Assembly: GCA_016178625.1 (NCBI GenBank)
Contig: JACOSX010000058.1
Location: forward strand, 1 to 38,448
Direction of reading: 5' to 3'
Length of the DNA: 38,448 bases
Origin: Ignavibacteria bacterium
Lineage (GTDB): Bacteria > Bacteroidota > Ignavibacteria > UBA10030 > SZUA-254
The position numbers and the translations under genes were made by a program. The notes beneath the pieces were generated by a model that had not been told where the DNA came from, did not search any database, and saw only the letters and a list, made by a program, of their open reading frames with translations. How positions within the stretch are numbered: the stretch's first letter is position 1; every line of letters begins with the position of its first letter. This document shows, piece by piece, positions 36,668-38,448 of this stretch.

Positions 36668-37858
36668 TTATTGTTTCAACTTTACTCTCGACCCCGAACG
36701 TAAACTCTCGGAAGGTTTCAACACGACTTTATCTCCAGCCGAAAGACCCGACGTGATTTCGATGAGTCTTCCCATTGCATTACCGATCGAGACAGGGGTC
36801 TCAACCACGATGTTGTCGTGCATGATGAATGCAACTTTCCCACCATTGCGAGTTGTCAGTGCTAATGGGTCGACTGCCAGCCGTGGTTCACCATCAGTAG
36901 GTTCGCTCGATTGCATCGAGAGAAAGTGAACCTTGGCGCTCATCTCAGGCAGCACACGTTTATCTTGTTCAACAAACCGAATCTTCGTGAGCACAGTAGC
37001 CTTCGCACGATCTGCAGTGGGAATGATTTTGTCGACATTCCCTCGATATCGCTTATCGGGATACGCATCCAATGAAATCTCACATGGCTGTCCAACAGTG
37101 ATACGTTCGATGTTGGATTCAGATACATCCGCCTCGACCTCAAGAGACGACATATCCGCGATCGTTACAACTGCAACACGCGAGCTTGCGCCCGCGGCAA
37201 ACGGAGCAACCACTTCGCCGACATCGGCATTCTTTGAAAGGATCGTTCCGTCAAACGGTGCCCGGATCCGTGTGTTCTCGAGTTGCACCTCGGCTGCCTT
37301 CACCGCGGCTTGGCGGGATGAAATGGAAGCGACCACTCGATCGAAGCGCGCTTTTACGCCGTCGAACTCTGCCTGAGAAATGAGCTGTCGCTCCAAGAGT
37401 TTTTTTGATCGACCGAGGGATTGTTCAGCATCGCTTTTCTCTGCTTTGGCAACATCGAGATCGGCTCTTGCCTGAGCGAGTGCGGCTTCAACATCGGCGC
37501 TCTCGATCCGAGCGATAACGTCACCTTGTTTCACTTTGTCTCCTTCACGAAATCCGAGGTACATTATTCTGCCTGTGGCTTTAGAAGCGATCGAAGCTTT
37601 CCGCTGCGCAACGACGTACCCGCTTGCCGTGAGCAAGGCATTTGCCTGAGTTGGAGACATCATTGTCACGGTTGTGACCTCAACGATTTCCTCTCCGCCG
37701 AACGTGTTTCGCAAGAAAAAGAAAACAGAAAGAATTAAGAAAAGCGTTGCGGCACCATAGACCACGAGCCAATATTTCGGGCGCGATGGTGGCGCGGTTA
37801 GCTCATCATGTTCACGGCGAATTTGCAATTTTGATAGATCAATCTGTTCAGTTGGCAT
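36668..37858 (-). CDS. Efflux RND/MacA-type periplasmic adaptor subunit
   Basis: LTASGYVVAQRKASIASKATGRIMYLGFREGDKVKQGDVIARIES; RIRAPFDGTILSKNADVGEVV. Confidence 0.92.
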   Translation of the reverse strand: MPTEQIDLSKLQIRREHDELTAPPSRPKYWLVVYGAATLFLILSVFFFLRNTFGGEEIVEVTTVTMMSPTQANALLTASGYVVAQRKASIASKATGRIMYLGFREGDKVKQGDVIARIESADVEAALAQARADLDVAKAEKSDAEQSLGRSKKLLERQLISQAEFDGVKARFDRVVASISSRQAAVKAAEVQLENTRIRAPFDGTILSKNADVGEVVAPFAAGASSRVAVVTIADMSSLEVEADVSESNIERITVGQPCEISLDAYPDKRYRGNVDKIIPTADRAKATVLTKIRFVEQDKRVLPEMSAKVHFLSMQSSEPTDGEPRLAVDPLALTTRNGGKVAFIMHDNIVVETPVSIGNAMGRLIEITSGLSAGDKVVLKPSESLRSGSRVKLKQ

Positions 37859-37907
37859 GAACTCCCGTAGTCATGTGCATCGTCAATGGAGGCATTGTTC
37901 GGCTTCA

Positions 37908-37936
37908 AAGATAAAAAAATACCGACACGTTTCCAA
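37908..37936 (-). promoter_or_regulatory. Predicted promoter of the adaptor-ABC operon
   Basis: Minus strand TTGGAA-17 bp-TATCTT. Confidence 0.45.
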
Positions 37937-38004
37937 ATCAAAACGGCGCAATTCTGTCACTGAATGCTTGAAAATAAACGAGAGATTTTGCTTATTGAAT
38001 CACG

Positions 38005-38448
38005 TATGCGCATACTTGGAATTGAAACATCGTGCGATGAAACTTCTGCCGCCGTGATCGATAATGGTGTCCTGAAATCGAACATCATCTCATCCCAACT
38101 GGTTCATCAACGGTATGGGGGGGTGGTTCCCGAGCTCGCTTCGCGTGCCCATCAACAGCTTATTGTTCCTGTGGTTGATGAAGCGTTACGAGTTGCAGCC
38201 ATCCGACAGGAGCAACTCGATGGAATTGCCGTTACCTACGGACCCGGACTCATGGGTGCCCTGCTGGTCGGATTGAATTTTGCAAAAGCGTTCTCGTATG
38301 GTTTACGTATCCCATATATTGGTGTCAATCATATGGAGGCGCATATCTATTCAAACTTTATTGAAGACCCAAAACCTGCCTATCCATTCCTTTGCCTGAT
38401 TGTTTCGGGTGGACACACACAGCTCGTGCTCGTTACCAAGCCATTGAC
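38005..38448 (+). CDS. tsaD: tRNA N6-threonylcarbamoyladenosine synthase TsaD (3' truncated by window)
   Basis: [21 protein letters not shown]...[12 protein letters not shown]...[13 protein letters not shown]. Confidence 0.97.

Noticed and set aside
36653-36675. AACAATAA/TTATTGTT inverted repeat at the end of the adaptor gene
   Set aside because: AT-rich, overlaps the stop codon and has no U-tract; probably not a terminator and could be chance.
1-38448. tRNA/rRNA genes, transposases, prophage, toxin-antitoxin or defence islands
   Set aside because: Looked for in the ORF translations and intergenic sequence; none recognised.

Overview
This 38.4 kb window is chromosomal and gene-dense, and nearly all genes lie on the minus strand. 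It looks like a Bacteroidota/Chlorobiota/Ignavibacteriota-type bacterium, because two proteins carry a 'NYPNPFNP...' C-terminal T9SS-type sorting domain (lineage is inferred). Recognisable blocks, in transcription order on the minus strand: RND/MacB-like export genes, a beta-barrel protein and rpmB; BNR/FN3 secreted proteins; pgsA-pgpA-cinA-thpR, a lone REC protein, recA, recX, two exonucleases and a methyltransferase; arsR-arsM-arsN2-like; a 1450-aa 14-blade Ycf48-type secreted protein; prs-rplY-pth-rpsF-ssb-rpsR-rplI; ccdA; korAB; nrnA; pepA. Plus-strand genes are an alpha/beta hydrolase, bioY, a hypothetical gene with an IVP-like C-terminus, and a partial tsaD. Main observations: (1) recA is broken by an apparent ~85-nt out-of-frame deletion that removes Walker B and the start of loop L1. 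(2) Directly downstream of recA-recX are two translationally coupled 3'-5' exonucleases, the second apparently a DnaQ-WYL fusion. (3) A compact arsR-arsM-GNAT arsenic unit has no efflux gene and has a 30-bp imperfect palindrome over its promoter. (4) A nested structured leader that would pair with the Shine-Dalgarno sits before the gene truncated at the left edge. (5) A T9SS-type gene carries both a frameshift and an in-frame TAG. No tRNA, rRNA, CRISPR array or transposase was seen. All calls were made by eye from sequence and the supplied ORF track; no searches were run.
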